A stretch of DNA of 45,024 nucleotides, taken from the NCBI GenBank assembly GCA_041663285.1, contig JBAZSP010000006.1, positions 1 through 45,024 on the forward strand, in the 5' to 3' direction. Below, in pieces: positions 1-8,793 of this stretch. Positions within the stretch are counted from its first letter, which is position 1, and each line of letters starts with the position of its first letter. A program made the translations under genes and the position numbers. This DNA is from UBA1435 sp041663285. GTDB taxonomy: Bacteria > Patescibacteriota > Microgenomatia > UBA12405. The notes beneath the pieces were generated by a model. It saw only the letters and a list, made by a program, of their open reading frames with translations, did no database searches and was not told the DNA's origin.

Positions 1-1429
1 CGAGACCGAAGGTATTTAGATTGTTGGTAAGGCCGTTACCGGCTGTATAGGTGGTACCAATACCAGTATTAGTCACTGTCAGTGAGTTGCCAATAAGGCT
101 CATGGAGATACCGGTGCCAGAAACAAAGGTTAAGGTAGTGCCCGAAGAGATGTTGGCCTGGGAGGTGCCGACGTTGGCTACCCAGCTTTGATAATTATCG
201 TAAGGTAGATTGTTATAGTGATATCCATCTAAAAGATCGGCATTTAAATTGGAAACAATGTTGTTGGAGCCAACGGAGACCAGACTGCTACCGATTGATA
301 CATTGGAAGAGAGGGTAACGCCAGAACCGGTGATGGTAGTAAGGTAGGAAGGAGAGCCAAAAGTGACACTAGAATCATTACCATAGAAGAGTGGAGATTT
401 GACGGCGATTGTACTAAACAGAGTGTTGCCGATAGTAACTGCATCAGTAAAGATGGAGCTTCCGGTGACACCAATTCCGGAGCTACCAATGGAAAGACCG
501 AAGGTGCTAGTGTTGCCGACTCCAAGTTTCTCAAACACCCCTTCGCCGCCGACATGGAACAAATAAAGAGGATTGGTGTTGCCAATACCGATGCCACCAC
601 TTTCACCGATAAAAAGGTTGCCACCACCAACAGATTCGAGATAGAGACTTTGGCCTTGAATAGTGAAGGTGCCGGAATTGGAAATAATGGATGGGGAAGT
701 TTCGCCAAGATTGAGGTTGCCGGATGAGTCAAGAACGAGAATGGTGTCTTTGAGACCAGCGGCTGAAGGAGCCAGCCCTTGGAGACTATCGGCATTTTGG
801 GCATAAGGTACGGTGGCTATTTGTTGGCGTTGATTCATATTTTCATCGTTAATGGTGATATCCAGCCAGACTTCAGCATTTTCGGTAAAGACAGTATCGG
901 GAATGGATTCACCGATGTTTTTTCCAATTAGAGCAGAAAAGATGCCGTTGGTATCGGGAAATAAGGTACCGCCGACACCCGAGGTGTAAAGCTCCGTTCC
1001 ACCGGCGCCGGCGGTATAAAGCTTAAAAGTGGCGGGGACAGAAGAAGTTATGGGATTACCAAAGTTATCAGTCAGACGACCCTGAAAAGAGAGAAATCGA
1101 GTTGGTCTGATAGGATTTGCAGCAGTGGTGAAAGCCAGATTCTTTTTAGCGTAATCAATGATTTGACGATAAAAGTTCAAACCCAAACCAAGGGTGAGGA
1201 TAGAAAGGGCGGCAATAATAAGATAGCGGTTAAAAAGGGTGGTGGTAGAGGAAACGGGCTGGTGGGATGTGGTAGTAGCAGGAGTAGAGGAAGAGAGAAA
1301 GTGTTGAAAAGAGGATAGTGATTGAAGCTTGGAATTAATCTGATCGCCAGAAAGTTTTGAGCTGCTTTTGAGAAAAGCAGCGTATTGAGAAAACCTAGAA
1401 CCGGTAAATAAGTCTTTAGGTTTGGGCAA
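1..1429 (-). CDS. Tail-fibre-like single-pass membrane protein, 5' part only (runs off the left edge)
   Basis: The frame is open from about 1447 down to base 1, so the C-terminus is missing. The first ~60 residues are cytoplasmic-like and resemble the start of an integrase core-binding helix bundle (…SRFSQYAAFLKSS…SSFQHFL). A membrane helix follows (LIIAALSILTLGLGL). Next comes a domain beginning FQGRLTDNFGNPITSS and ending RQQIATVPYAQNADSLQG, a module I recognise from bacterial tail-fibre/tail-collagen-like proteins. The rest is Gly/Ser/Thr-rich beta repeats with a tail-fibre-type NADLLDGYHYNN motif. The start is uncertain. I chose TTG at 1429, which overlaps the upstream stop by 14 bases; an ATT about 8 bases after an AAAGGA is the alternative. 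The frame is +1 relative to the upstream gene, so a frameshifted single protein is possible. Likely a surface fibre anchored in the membrane; its target is unknown. Confidence 0.75.
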   Translation of the reverse strand, partial: MPKPKDLFTGSRFSQYAAFLKSSSKLSGDQINSKLQSLSSFQHFLSSSTPATTTSHQPVSSTTTLFNRYLIIAALSILTLGLGLNFYRQIIDYAKKNLAFTTAANPIRPTRFLSFQGRLTDNFGNPITSSVPATFKLYTAGAGGTELYTSGVGGTLFPDTNGIFSALIGKNIGESIPDTVFTENAEVWLDITINDENMNQRQQIATVPYAQNADSLQGLAPSAAGLKDTILVLDSSGNLNLGETSPSIISNSGTFTIQGQSLYLESVGGGNLFIGESGGIGIGNTNPLYLFHVGGEGVFEKLGVGNTSTFGLSIGSSGIGVTGSSIFTDAVTIGNTLFSTIAVKSPLFYGNDSSVTFGSPSYLTTITGSGVTLSSNVSIGSSLVSVGSNNIVSNLNADLLDGYHYNNLPYDNYQSWVANVGTSQANISSGTTLTFVSGTGISMSLIGNSLTVTNTGIGTTYTAGNGLTNNLNTFGL

Positions 1430-1952
1430 GTTCAGGAAGCCAATTGATATATTCCTTTAGGTCATTGATATACTGGGCAATGACGGCTTGGGAGATGTTT
1501 TGGCGTTGAAGAAATTGTTGATATTGAGAGATAGAGTTAACCAATTCAGCTTTGATGGGATTTGTAGGATTTGGGGCGGTTTTTTGATTTAAGAGTTTTT
1601 TTACCTTTAAAAACGGATTGATAGTGATAAGTTGCTGGCTGGTGGCAAAGCTGAAGAAAAGAGAAAGTGAGGCAAGGTAGCGACTGGATTGGGGGTGTTG
1701 GGCGGTGGAGGCTAAATAAGCGTAAAGATTCTGGGCGCTAAAGACGTAAGTCAAATAAACATCATCAAGATTTTTACCGGGGAAGGAAGAAGAAATAAGG
1801 GACGCTAAAAAATGAAAGTATTTGTTGACGTCGGACAGGTAATTTCGAACAGTGGCGGAAGAATATTTTTGGGATTTAAGAAATGATCGGAAGAGAGAAA
1901 GTAGCTGGCTGGGCGTGTAATTTTTTAGGTTTGATTTTATTTTTTTATACAT
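1416..1952 (-). CDS. Integrase/Xer core-binding (SAM-like) domain protein without a catalytic domain
   Basis: This 178-aa protein opens with a typical tyrosine-recombinase N-terminal helical bundle: TPSQLLSLFRSFLKSQKYS, then SSATVRNYLSDVNKYFHFL, continuing to about residue 120. A second partial copy starts near residue 135 (ISQYQQFLQRQNISQAVIAQYINDLKEYINWL). There is no room for the catalytic domain and no Arg/His/Tyr set, so it cannot be a recombinase on its own. It may be a DNA-binding leftover, or an adaptor feeding the next gene, whose first residues also resemble this bundle. The stop codon lies inside the next frame. ATG at 1952 follows a TTGACA promoter about 50 bases upstream. The alternative is that this and the next frame are one protein broken by a frameshift. 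Confidence 0.7.
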   Translation of the reverse strand: MYKKIKSNLKNYTPSQLLSLFRSFLKSQKYSSATVRNYLSDVNKYFHFLASLISSSFPGKNLDDVYLTYVFSAQNLYAYLASTAQHPQSSRYLASLSLFFSFATSQQLITINPFLKVKKLLNQKTAPNPTNPIKAELVNSISQYQQFLQRQNISQAVIAQYINDLKEYINWLPELAQT

Positions 1953-1971
1953 GTTTTTAGCATAGTTAACT

Positions 1972-2010
1972 ATTATAATTAAATATCTACTAGGAAAAAC
2001 GGACTGTCAA
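1972..2010 (-). promoter_or_regulatory. Probable sigma70-type promoter for the core-binding gene
   Basis: Read on the minus strand, a perfect TTGACA lies at 2010-2005. After 17 bases there is GATATT (1987-1982), and a perfect TATAAT lies slightly further down at 1977-1972. The start codon is at 1952. Either -10 would fit; the 17-base spacing favours GATATT. Confidence 0.55.
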
Positions 2011-2277
2011 GAACGGGTTTTTGGATAGCTTCCGATATACTTGGTTAGTATCTAACGCCAAAGAAGTAAACGATAAAGAGTGTTGAGTAGTTTTCACGAG
2101 GCTAGATAATAGTATTGTTTATACTTAATATAAATATCAAAGTATTATCTACTAATAGGATGGAGAGAATATATAGAAAATTGGAATTCGGTAAAAGGCG
2201 GAGATATGATATGTTACAGAGTGATAGTACGCGGAGGAGGAAGGAATCAGGCTAAAAGGTGAATAGAACGTAGTTTG

Positions 2278-2286
2278 TGCTAGAAT
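2278..2286 (+). promoter_or_regulatory. Extended -10 promoter, probably leaderless
   Basis: TGC followed by TAGAAT (2281-2286) forms an extended -10 element. Only seven bases separate it from the ATG at 2294, so transcription would begin at or next to the start codon. There is no Shine-Dalgarno sequence, which fits a leaderless mRNA. Confidence 0.55.
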
Positions 2287-2293
2287 TTATGGT

Positions 2294-2701
2294 ATGAAGA
2301 ATAAAAAACAGATTATGAAATTGTCGATGGTAGCGTTAAGCTTAGTGTTCGTTTATTATTTGGCAGCGGTACAAGTACCAAAGATATTGATTTCAACAAC
2401 AAAGGCTAGCGTGGCGAAGAGATTATCGGTAAGTGATTCATATGTAATAGGTGAAAAGATTTTGGCAAAAGCGGATGGGGAAGATAAGTGTTTGGTTAAC
2501 GTATTTTTGTTAGATGAAGACGGAAAAGGGATAAGCGGAAAAGGAGTGGATTTGGTGGGCATGAAGGACATTAAGGCAAAAAATAATTTATCGGACAAGG
2601 ATGGCAAAATAGGTTTTGAGATAATTTCGAAGGAGGAGGGACAGTTTAGAGTAGAATCACCAATGTTGAATAAGGGAGTGACACTAACGTTTAGAAATTG
2701 A
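2294..2701 (+). CDS. Small membrane-anchored Ig-like (Big-1/invasin-type) protein
   Basis: This 135-aa protein has an N-terminal membrane helix (residues ~9-28, LSMVALSLVFVYYLAAV) and one extracellular beta-sandwich of about 85 residues. The pattern SYVIGEKILAKADGEDKC…VFLLDEDGKGISGKGV… then SDKDGKIGFE fits bacterial Ig-like group 1 domains, in which a variable, freely modified strand pair faces outwards. It is a diverged paralog of the 156-aa minus-strand gene at 13174-13644: both share SY(V/L), AKA(D/N)G, LLD..G.GI and a (S/T)D..GK..F core after one membrane helix. It is the only plus-strand gene in the first 17 kb and has its own extended -10 promoter. Function unknown; a surface-exposed linker or adhesion module is likely. 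Confidence 0.8.
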   Translation: MKNKKQIMKLSMVALSLVFVYYLAAVQVPKILISTTKASVAKRLSVSDSYVIGEKILAKADGEDKCLVNVFLLDEDGKGISGKGVDLVGMKDIKAKNNLSDKDGKIGFEIISKEEGQFRVESPMLNKGVTLTFRN

Positions 2702-2855
2702 TGTTATTAAAAGAAGCATAGAGTTTTAATAAGGTATAAAAAGTAGTAGTGATGTAAGTTTTTTGTGGCAGATAAGTAAGATGATTGCTAGAGGATTAAA
2801 GATGAAATTTTGGTGGATTAGATCGGACAAGAAGAATTTGAATATAAGAGAAAGG

Positions 2856-5800
2856 TTAATTGAAGCTAATACCGCCGTCGTTGTAGAGAGTTTTGATCTG
2901 AGAAGAAGTTAGAGGATAATTAAAAATTTTGACATCATCAAGAAGACCACTGAAATAGGTGGTGGAATATTTTCCAAGAGTAATAGAGGTAGAGTTAAAA
3001 GCGGTGGTGGTAGTGACAGCAATGTGATTCCAGACGTTTGGGGTAAAGGAGGAAGAAGGAAGGCCATTAACGTAAATTGTGGGAGAAGAAAAGCCGGAAG
3101 CAGATAGAGTAGAGCCGGAGCCGATTAAATAGTGAGTACCACCATCAAGATCAAGAATAACGGGAGCAGTGGTGGAGGGTTTAAGCCATAAAGACAAGGA
3201 GTTGGTGTTGGAGATACCAACACCAACAGAAACATAGTCGTCGGTGCCGTCAAGGTTGATGGCACTATTGAGCTTACCGGTTTGACCGTTGGTCCAGGCG
3301 GCGGAGGTACCTAAGGAACAGGTGCCAAGATTATTTTGAGAGCCGTCGGCACCAATGATGATAGTGCCGGTATTGCCAAGGCCAGAAGAGTCATTGGCGA
3401 CAACGCCCTGACAGTCGTCAAATTTCCAATGGCTCACGGGCTTGCCCCGATTGTAGTCCCAGGCAATTTGGGCGGGGGAGCGGGCGTAATTATAGACGCG
3501 AATTTGATCAATTGTCCCGCCAGCAAAACTAACATCATCGATGTCCGAACCCGAAGATCTAGTGCGTAGCCCCATTCCCATATATGGATTAGCCCCGTAG
3601 GTTTGGATGTTGCTACTAGTTATAGAGGCGTTTTGCCCCCGGAGAATTCCGTCAACGAATAGCTTTGACGAGGCATTGTCGACAGTAAAAGTTAAGAAGT
3701 GCCATTTGTTGTCCCGGTGAGAGGCGGTGGAGTTTGTGTATAAGTGGCTTGAATTATTACAATAATTGCTAACTGCCAGGACCCCGGTTCCGCTTCTCCA
3801 GCCGATAGCTCCGTCGGCGTTGGCCGAGGTATCGGGCAGATTAACGTCGCCGAATTGGACCAGCGGTCCGGACGAGGTAGCCGGGGTTTTAAACCACAAG
3901 GAGATAGAATGAATTTGGTTACCGGAAGTCCGTATTGGGACCCGGATGTCTTTAACGTAATTGTTGACGCCGTTAAAACGTAAACCGTTACCGAGTTTCC
4001 CGGCTACCCAACTGGGGGCGGATGATCCGGTGGCCAAAACCCCATGGTAATTATTTCCACTAATGTCATAAACGCTTGTTCCTATCCCTTCACTAAAGTC
4101 CCATCTTCCGACGGGGGCGGAACAGGTGGCGGTGTCGCCGGGAACACAATATTCCTGGGAGGCGGCGGTAGATGGGGCGGTGTTGCCGGAGCCGGAGGAA
4201 AGAGAGCCCATTTGGACAGCAGCACCACGGTTGTAATCTAGTTTGACTTCATCGGTAGTAAGAGCGTAATTGTAAATTTTGATTTCATCAATAAGGCCAG
4301 TAAAGTATTCTCCCCAGGTCCCGTTGGTTCGGCCAAACGAAATGTTGTTTGGTGTGCTAGCATCGGCAGGGGTGGTACTGGTGGTTTTTTCTGTACCGTC
4401 AATATAAAGTTTATGATTAGTACCATCGTAGGTATAAATATACGAATGCCAGGTTTTGGCAGTCGGAAGAGAGCTAACAGTGACTAGGGAGTTTCCGCCG
4501 CAGTGATAAAAGCCAGGATATCCGTAACGAAATTGGAGGGCAATATTGGAACAAGTACCAGTATTAGTGATATTTATCGGAACTTGTACTCCAGTGGGAT
4601 TGGAAGAATAATATACCCAAGCGGAAACGGTTTGGGGAGAATTGTTGGCGGGGATGTTGGCGCCAGGTGAATATTCCGCATAATCGTTGCCGTCGAAACT
4701 TAGAGCTTTGCCAAATTTGCCATTGTCGGTCCAGGTGGGGGAAGAGCTACCGGCTCCAAGAATGCTATTGAGAGTGGAGCCGACAGTTCCGGAATTGTGG
4801 GCAATGGAGCCGTAACCTTCGTCGAATTTATGATGAGCCAGAAGCCTAGATTTAATGGGAGTGGCTAGGGGAGTGCCGATTTTTTGGCCGATAACAACCG
4901 CATGGCCTTGATTGACCTCTTTTTTGATTTCAGATGAGGAAAGGACATGGGAAAATACTTTAACCTCGTCAAGAGACCCGGTGAAAAAGGTGGTCGCTGA
5001 TTGGCCGATTTTTAATGAGGAAAGACCGAAAGAAGTGTCGGTGGTTATTGTGACTTGGGACCAGGTATCAGGAGAAATGGCCGTAGTAGCAATCCCGTTG
5101 ACATAGATAGATGGAGAGGTGAGGTAGTTAGTTATAATTTTTTCGTCAGAAAGAATTATTGACTGGATGCCATTTAAATCAAAAATGGGAGTAGAGGTGG
5201 ACCCGGGGTTAACCATGAAGGAAAGGCTTTTGAGCCCGGTTATGTTACTGGCGACAGTAGCGAAATCATTGGTACCGTCGAAAACAAGACAGGAATTGAT
5301 TGCGCAGGAAGAGCCAACCCCCCAGGCCGGGGCAGAGTCGCCCGAACCCAGAGCACCATGATTAATACTGACAGAGTCATTAAATGTAGTACCTACCCCT
5401 TCGTCAAATTTCCAGTAAGAAGAAGACGGGGCGCCGTCGGTAAAGCGAGGCACATTTATTGATTGAAGTTGATGAGAGCCGAGTCCGGAGTAATAAAGAT
5501 CGGCGACTTGGGCGTCGGTGAGCGGATCGGTATAAAATCGAGCGTCGGAAATGGAAGTGCTGTGAGGACTGGCATAAGTAGTAGGAGAGAATTCTAGATT
5601 GCCATCGTCGGTGTGGGTATTGCAGGTTACGGTGCTGCTGGCGGAGTTATTGACATATAGTTTGGACGAACTGCCATTCCAGACGTAGACCAGGTGGTAC
5701 CATTTATCTTTGGTGATGGCGGTGGTAACACTGGGAGTACCACTGCCGCTACCATAATGATCAACTTGAAAACTGGTTAAGTTGTCGCCGGCGTTGTTAC

Positions 5801-8444
5801 TGTTGTTATTAATAGTAAAACCATCTCCCCAGCCCCAGCCGCCGCTACCGACACGCAGGTATGCTAAACGGTCATATTGGTCACCGGGCCCGTCGGAACC
5901 ATTCCAATTCGGTTTCACCCAGAGGCTAACCGTACCGGAAGGATCAGTAATGGCAATACCGGCATTGTAGGTAGCTCGGGCAACAGTCCGGATGCTTTGA
6001 CTTTCGTTAGTTGTAGCTAGCCAGGTATACCCAACGCCGAGGCTGCCGTCGGTAAAGGAGGTAAGGGTTTGGTTTTTTTCTAGCTGGAAGCCGTCGACAT
6101 AAACAGTTTGGCCTGATATTACCCGGATGCCGTAATTTTGATTGTCAGTACTGCCAACGGATCGGTACCATAATCGCCACCAGCCGCCACCGGTATCGGT
6201 GTAGGTAGTGGTAACAGCAACACCATTAAAAATCAGTTGGGCAACGGAGGAGGATATTGTTCCGCCAATATTTCCAGCAGTACCATTAAAGACGTAGGTT
6301 GACAGAATGTGGGTAGCGGTGGAGCCGGGATTGATAGAGGTGTATAGGGAGCTACTGTAGGTTGCGGGTGAAACTATTTTGGCGGATTTGCTGCCAAATT
6401 TGAAATAAGGGGTGGTAGTATTGATGGAAAGGGGTGAGGTTGCGGCCGAGGCTAAGGCGGAGGAAACGGCGCTAACCTGATCGCTATCTAAGGTAGCGCT
6501 GTAGACAGCAAGGGCAGCGACGGTTCCGGCGGCGGCCCCTGAGGCGTCGAAAGCCCCGATATTCAGATTTCCGTTTGATGAGCAACCAGGGCTAAAAGAT
6601 GCATCTAAAGTACCATTTACGTAGCCGTTGGCACCAGCTAGGGCTACGGTATAGGTAACGCCGTCGGTTACGGCAGTAGTCCCCAGGGCACTATTACCGA
6701 CAGTGTATCGGATGGGGTTTTCCCAGTCCCGAACAATACTGGAACGGCAATAAGTTGAATCGGTGGTACATACAGTTCTAGTGTTGCCACCCGCGGTGGG
6801 GGTATAACGGACTATTATGGTATGGGAGGTTCCAACCGCTATTCCGGTCAGAAGTCGTTGGCCGTTACCGAAGGTCCAGCCGGAGGCGGTATTCCAAACC
6901 GGGGCGCTGCCTTCAGTAAGGTTGTAAAGAGTAGGATTGGCCAGGTTAATTTTGCTGGTGTCAAAATTAGTTGCTCCAAGAGGCTGATAGGCGGCAACTA
7001 CCCCAGGAGAGTTACCAGCGTTCCACCACTCGCCCGAAACGGACCAGTTAGTGTCGAAAGTCGAATGTTCGAAGGAAGGATTAGTAATAACGTTGGTGGT
7101 GCCTTCTTCAAGGAAAATGCCATTGTGACTAGCATAGGATTGAGTGGGGAGGGTGCCGGTATTTAGGGTTGAGGAATCGACACCGATGATCCCGCCGATG
7201 TATTTGGAGCCATAAATAGTGCCATGGATATCGTTACCGGAATCGTCAAGGACCTTACCCGTGTTGCGGGAGTCATCACCGGATTCATCGAAATGGAGAA
7301 GTAATTTGGTAAACTCATCGCGAACAAAAGGGGTGGTTTGAGGAGTGAAGTTGGAAGTATAGCGGAGAGTATTTGATAGCCTTAACTCGTCGATGAGGCC
7401 GCCAAAAGAATCATTAATGTTATTTGCCCAGTTGCCAACAGTATAGGAAGGAGTGCTGTTGTATGAGATATTGCCGGTGATGGTGGTTACCTGCTGATCC
7501 AACTGTCCATTAAGATATAGTTTTAGGGAGCCGGAGGTGTAGGTAACCGCAAAGTGAGTCCAAGAATTGGTGGGAACAGCCGATACTCCGTCAAGCAACT
7601 GATTCCAAGAATTGTTTTCTGTTTTTATCCAAACGTGAATCTTGTTGTCGCTTCTTCTTTCCACCAAGATGCCACTAGAATCACTGTTTATTTTGACTAT
7701 ACCCGGGTCACTGCCGGTTAAGTCTTCTGAAGGATTTATCCAACCTTCTATGGTCAAATTATCGGAGACTTGAAGTGTGGCGCTGGTTGAGCTATTAACA
7801 TAATCGTTGTAACCATCAAAATTTAAGGCAGCGCCCGAATTAGAGAAGCGGATGGCGCCGGAGGCGGTGCTGGCGGTGAGGGTGCCGGATTGGTTGACAC
7901 AATTGGTAGTGCCGTTAAAACTACAATAAAGAGATGCCTGGATTGAACCGATGTTGAGTCCGGCAATGGAGGCGACAGCGGTAGCTTCGGGATTGGAAAA
8001 ATAGAGATAATAATTAGGATCAGAGGCGGAGGAGGAGATACCTGATTGAAGAGGGAAGTAAATGGTGGTGGCATTAGAGGTGGCACAAGTGGTATTGGGC
8101 TGGGTTTCAAAATAATAATTGAGTTGAGCGTCGGAGGTTGAGGTTTGATAATAAATCCGCAGATCATCGCAGTCCGATTGGAAAAGCCCGGCGTCGTAGA
8201 GGGATTTGGTATTAAGAGATATGGAATAGGTGGTGTTGGCTTCGAAGTCCTGGCCGGAGTTGTTGATAAGGGTGATCTGCTTACGGGTGAGCCAGGAACT
8301 GGCAGTGGTCGGCCAGGAGGCAGCTTTGGTGGGAGCTGGTTTTTGGTTGAGCCGAAGGAGAGCGACAATACCGATTAATAAGCCGACGACAACAATGAAC
8401 AGAGCTTTTAAAGGGAGAGCTTCGGCTTTGGATGTGGCGGACAT
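2856..8444 (-). CDS. Giant secreted/anchored multi-LamG protein with DUF2341 domain (1862 aa)
   Basis: A cytoplasmic N-terminus of ~12 residues precedes one membrane helix (LKALFIVVVGLLIGIVALL, ~12-31), so the bulk lies outside. Residues ~50-160 form a DUF2341-type domain. About six LamG/concanavalin-like jelly rolls follow, at roughly 205-375, 860-1000, 1010-1190, 1205-1385, 1440-1620 and 1665-1862. Each has a signature such as HWKFDE.G, GLIDE(I/V)(K/R)IYNYALT and DYNRG. Residues ~430-830 hold a different beta-rich, CBM-like region (GGWWRLWYRS, VYVDGFQLEKN). LamG domains bind glycans or proteins, so adhesion to host cells or extracellular polymers is likely. The last ~420 residues, including the linker SQEYCVPGDTATCS, are closely mirrored in the 1435-aa neighbour, showing tandem duplication. 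There is no sorting signal; the N-terminal helix must anchor it. Confidence 0.92.
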   Translation of the reverse strand: MSATSKAEALPLKALFIVVVGLLIGIVALLRLNQKPAPTKAASWPTTASSWLTRKQITLINNSGQDFEANTTYSISLNTKSLYDAGLFQSDCDDLRIYYQTSTSDAQLNYYFETQPNTTCATSNATTIYFPLQSGISSSASDPNYYLYFSNPEATAVASIAGLNIGSIQASLYCSFNGTTNCVNQSGTLTASTASGAIRFSNSGAALNFDGYNDYVNSSTSATLQVSDNLTIEGWINPSEDLTGSDPGIVKINSDSSGILVERRSDNKIHVWIKTENNSWNQLLDGVSAVPTNSWTHFAVTYTSGSLKLYLNGQLDQQVTTITGNISYNSTPSYTVGNWANNINDSFGGLIDELRLSNTLRYTSNFTPQTTPFVRDEFTKLLLHFDESGDDSRNTGKVLDDSGNDIHGTIYGSKYIGGIIGVDSSTLNTGTLPTQSYASHNGIFLEEGTTNVITNPSFEHSTFDTNWSVSGEWWNAGNSPGVVAAYQPLGATNFDTSKINLANPTLYNLTEGSAPVWNTASGWTFGNGQRLLTGIAVGTSHTIIVRYTPTAGGNTRTVCTTDSTYCRSSIVRDWENPIRYTVGNSALGTTAVTDGVTYTVALAGANGYVNGTLDASFSPGCSSNGNLNIGAFDASGAAAGTVAALAVYSATLDSDQVSAVSSALASAATSPLSINTTTPYFKFGSKSAKIVSPATYSSSLYTSINPGSTATHILSTYVFNGTAGNIGGTISSSVAQLIFNGVAVTTTYTDTGGGWWRLWYRSVGSTDNQNYGIRVISGQTVYVDGFQLEKNQTLTSFTDGSLGVGYTWLATTNESQSIRTVARATYNAGIAITDPSGTVSLWVKPNWNGSDGPGDQYDRLAYLRVGSGGWGWGDGFTINNNSNNAGDNLTSFQVDHYGSGSGTPSVTTAITKDKWYHLVYVWNGSSSKLYVNNSASSTVTCNTHTDDGNLEFSPTTYASPHSTSISDARFYTDPLTDAQVADLYYSGLGSHQLQSINVPRFTDGAPSSSYWKFDEGVGTTFNDSVSINHGALGSGDSAPAWGVGSSCAINSCLVFDGTNDFATVASNITGLKSLSFMVNPGSTSTPIFDLNGIQSIILSDEKIITNYLTSPSIYVNGIATTAISPDTWSQVTITTDTSFGLSSLKIGQSATTFFTGSLDEVKVFSHVLSSSEIKKEVNQGHAVVIGQKIGTPLATPIKSRLLAHHKFDEGYGSIAHNSGTVGSTLNSILGAGSSSPTWTDNGKFGKALSFDGNDYAEYSPGANIPANNSPQTVSAWVYYSSNPTGVQVPINITNTGTCSNIALQFRYGYPGFYHCGGNSLVTVSSLPTAKTWHSYIYTYDGTNHKLYIDGTEKTTSTTPADASTPNNISFGRTNGTWGEYFTGLIDEIKIYNYALTTDEVKLDYNRGAAVQMGSLSSGSGNTAPSTAASQEYCVPGDTATCSAPVGRWDFSEGIGTSVYDISGNNYHGVLATGSSAPSWVAGKLGNGLRFNGVNNYVKDIRVPIRTSGNQIHSISLWFKTPATSSGPLVQFGDVNLPDTSANADGAIGWRSGTGVLAVSNYCNNSSHLYTNSTASHRDNKWHFLTFTVDNASSKLFVDGILRGQNASITSSNIQTYGANPYMGMGLRTRSSGSDIDDVSFAGGTIDQIRVYNYARSPAQIAWDYNRGKPVSHWKFDDCQGVVANDSSGLGNTGTIIIGADGSQNNLGTCSLGTSAAWTNGQTGKLNSAINLDGTDDYVSVGVGISNTNSLSLWLKPSTTAPVILDLDGGTHYLIGSGSTLSASGFSSPTIYVNGLPSSSFTPNVWNHIAVTTTTAFNSTSITLGKYSTTYFSGLLDDVKIFNYPLTSSQIKTLYNDGGISFN

Positions 8445-8503
8445 GGATTGATTTTTTAGTTTACCGATTCCGGTTTTTTGGCAAGTAAGAGCTAAAAGAT
8501 AGA

Positions 8504-8695
8504 TTAGTGAGCGGGCGGATTGGCGGGGGGGCAGGGCGGACCAAAAGATAGTTTAACCTGACCGTGACTTAGCTGGACTAGGAAAACGCGGACTGATTCC
8601 TGAAGTGAGGAAAATCCGAGAGATTCAGCGGCCATAGTGGCTTTTTTCTTTAACTTAATATCGACCGGGACTTGGAGAATGGTTTTGGCTGGCAT
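8504..8695 (-). CDS. Small ribbon-helix-helix DNA-binding protein
   Basis: The 63-aa product reads AKTILQVPVDIKLKKKA (strand) followed by two helices (TMAAESLGFSSLQESVRVFL). That is the RelB/DinJ-type or Arc-type ribbon-helix-helix pattern, so it likely binds operator DNA as a dimer. The C-terminal tail is Pro-rich (PPCPPANPPAH) and encoded by a C-rich tract; it looks recently acquired. No toxin gene lies beside it. It sits between the two giant LamG genes in the same direction, 59 bases before the 1862-aa gene, so it may regulate them or be an orphan antitoxin. A TATAAT six bases before the ATG suggests a leaderless transcript. Confidence 0.75.
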   Translation of the reverse strand: MPAKTILQVPVDIKLKKKATMAAESLGFSSLQESVRVFLVQLSHGQVKLSFGPPCPPANPPAH

Positions 8696-8701
8696 ATTAT
8701 A

Positions 8702-8707
8702 ATTATA
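8702..8707 (-). promoter_or_regulatory. -10 element of the ribbon-helix-helix gene
   Basis: A perfect TATAAT on the minus strand ends six bases before the ATG at 8695, with an overlapping second TATAAT directly abutting the ATG. A weak -35 (TTGCGC, 8730-8725) lies 17 bases further up. Transcription would start at the start codon. Confidence 0.5.
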
Positions 8708-8793
8708 ACGGTTTGATAATGATTGCGCAATGGTTTTATATTTATCAAATAAAAGACTTGATATAAAAGATCGGATGAAGGCGACTTGCTCTT

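Larger units (their letters stand above)
1953..2293. other. Divergent intergenic region, 341 bases
   Basis: AT-rich gap between the leftward core-binding gene and the rightward Ig-like gene. It carries the two divergent promoters listed separately. I see no further ORF with a credible start, no tRNA-like T-arm and no repeat array. The middle (about 2090-2220) holds AT-rich runs without a clear palindrome. Confidence 0.5.

Noticed and set aside
244..804. Minus-strand frame of 186 codons
   Set aside because: It overlaps the long tail-fibre-like frame on the same strand. The other frame has a membrane helix, the FQGRLTD module and an LLDGYH motif; this one is a compositional shadow.
1416..1447. 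-1 programmed frameshift between the core-binding and tail-fibre frames
   Set aside because: CCCAAAC is present, but in the wrong phase for a slippery heptamer, and the needed shift is +1, not -1.
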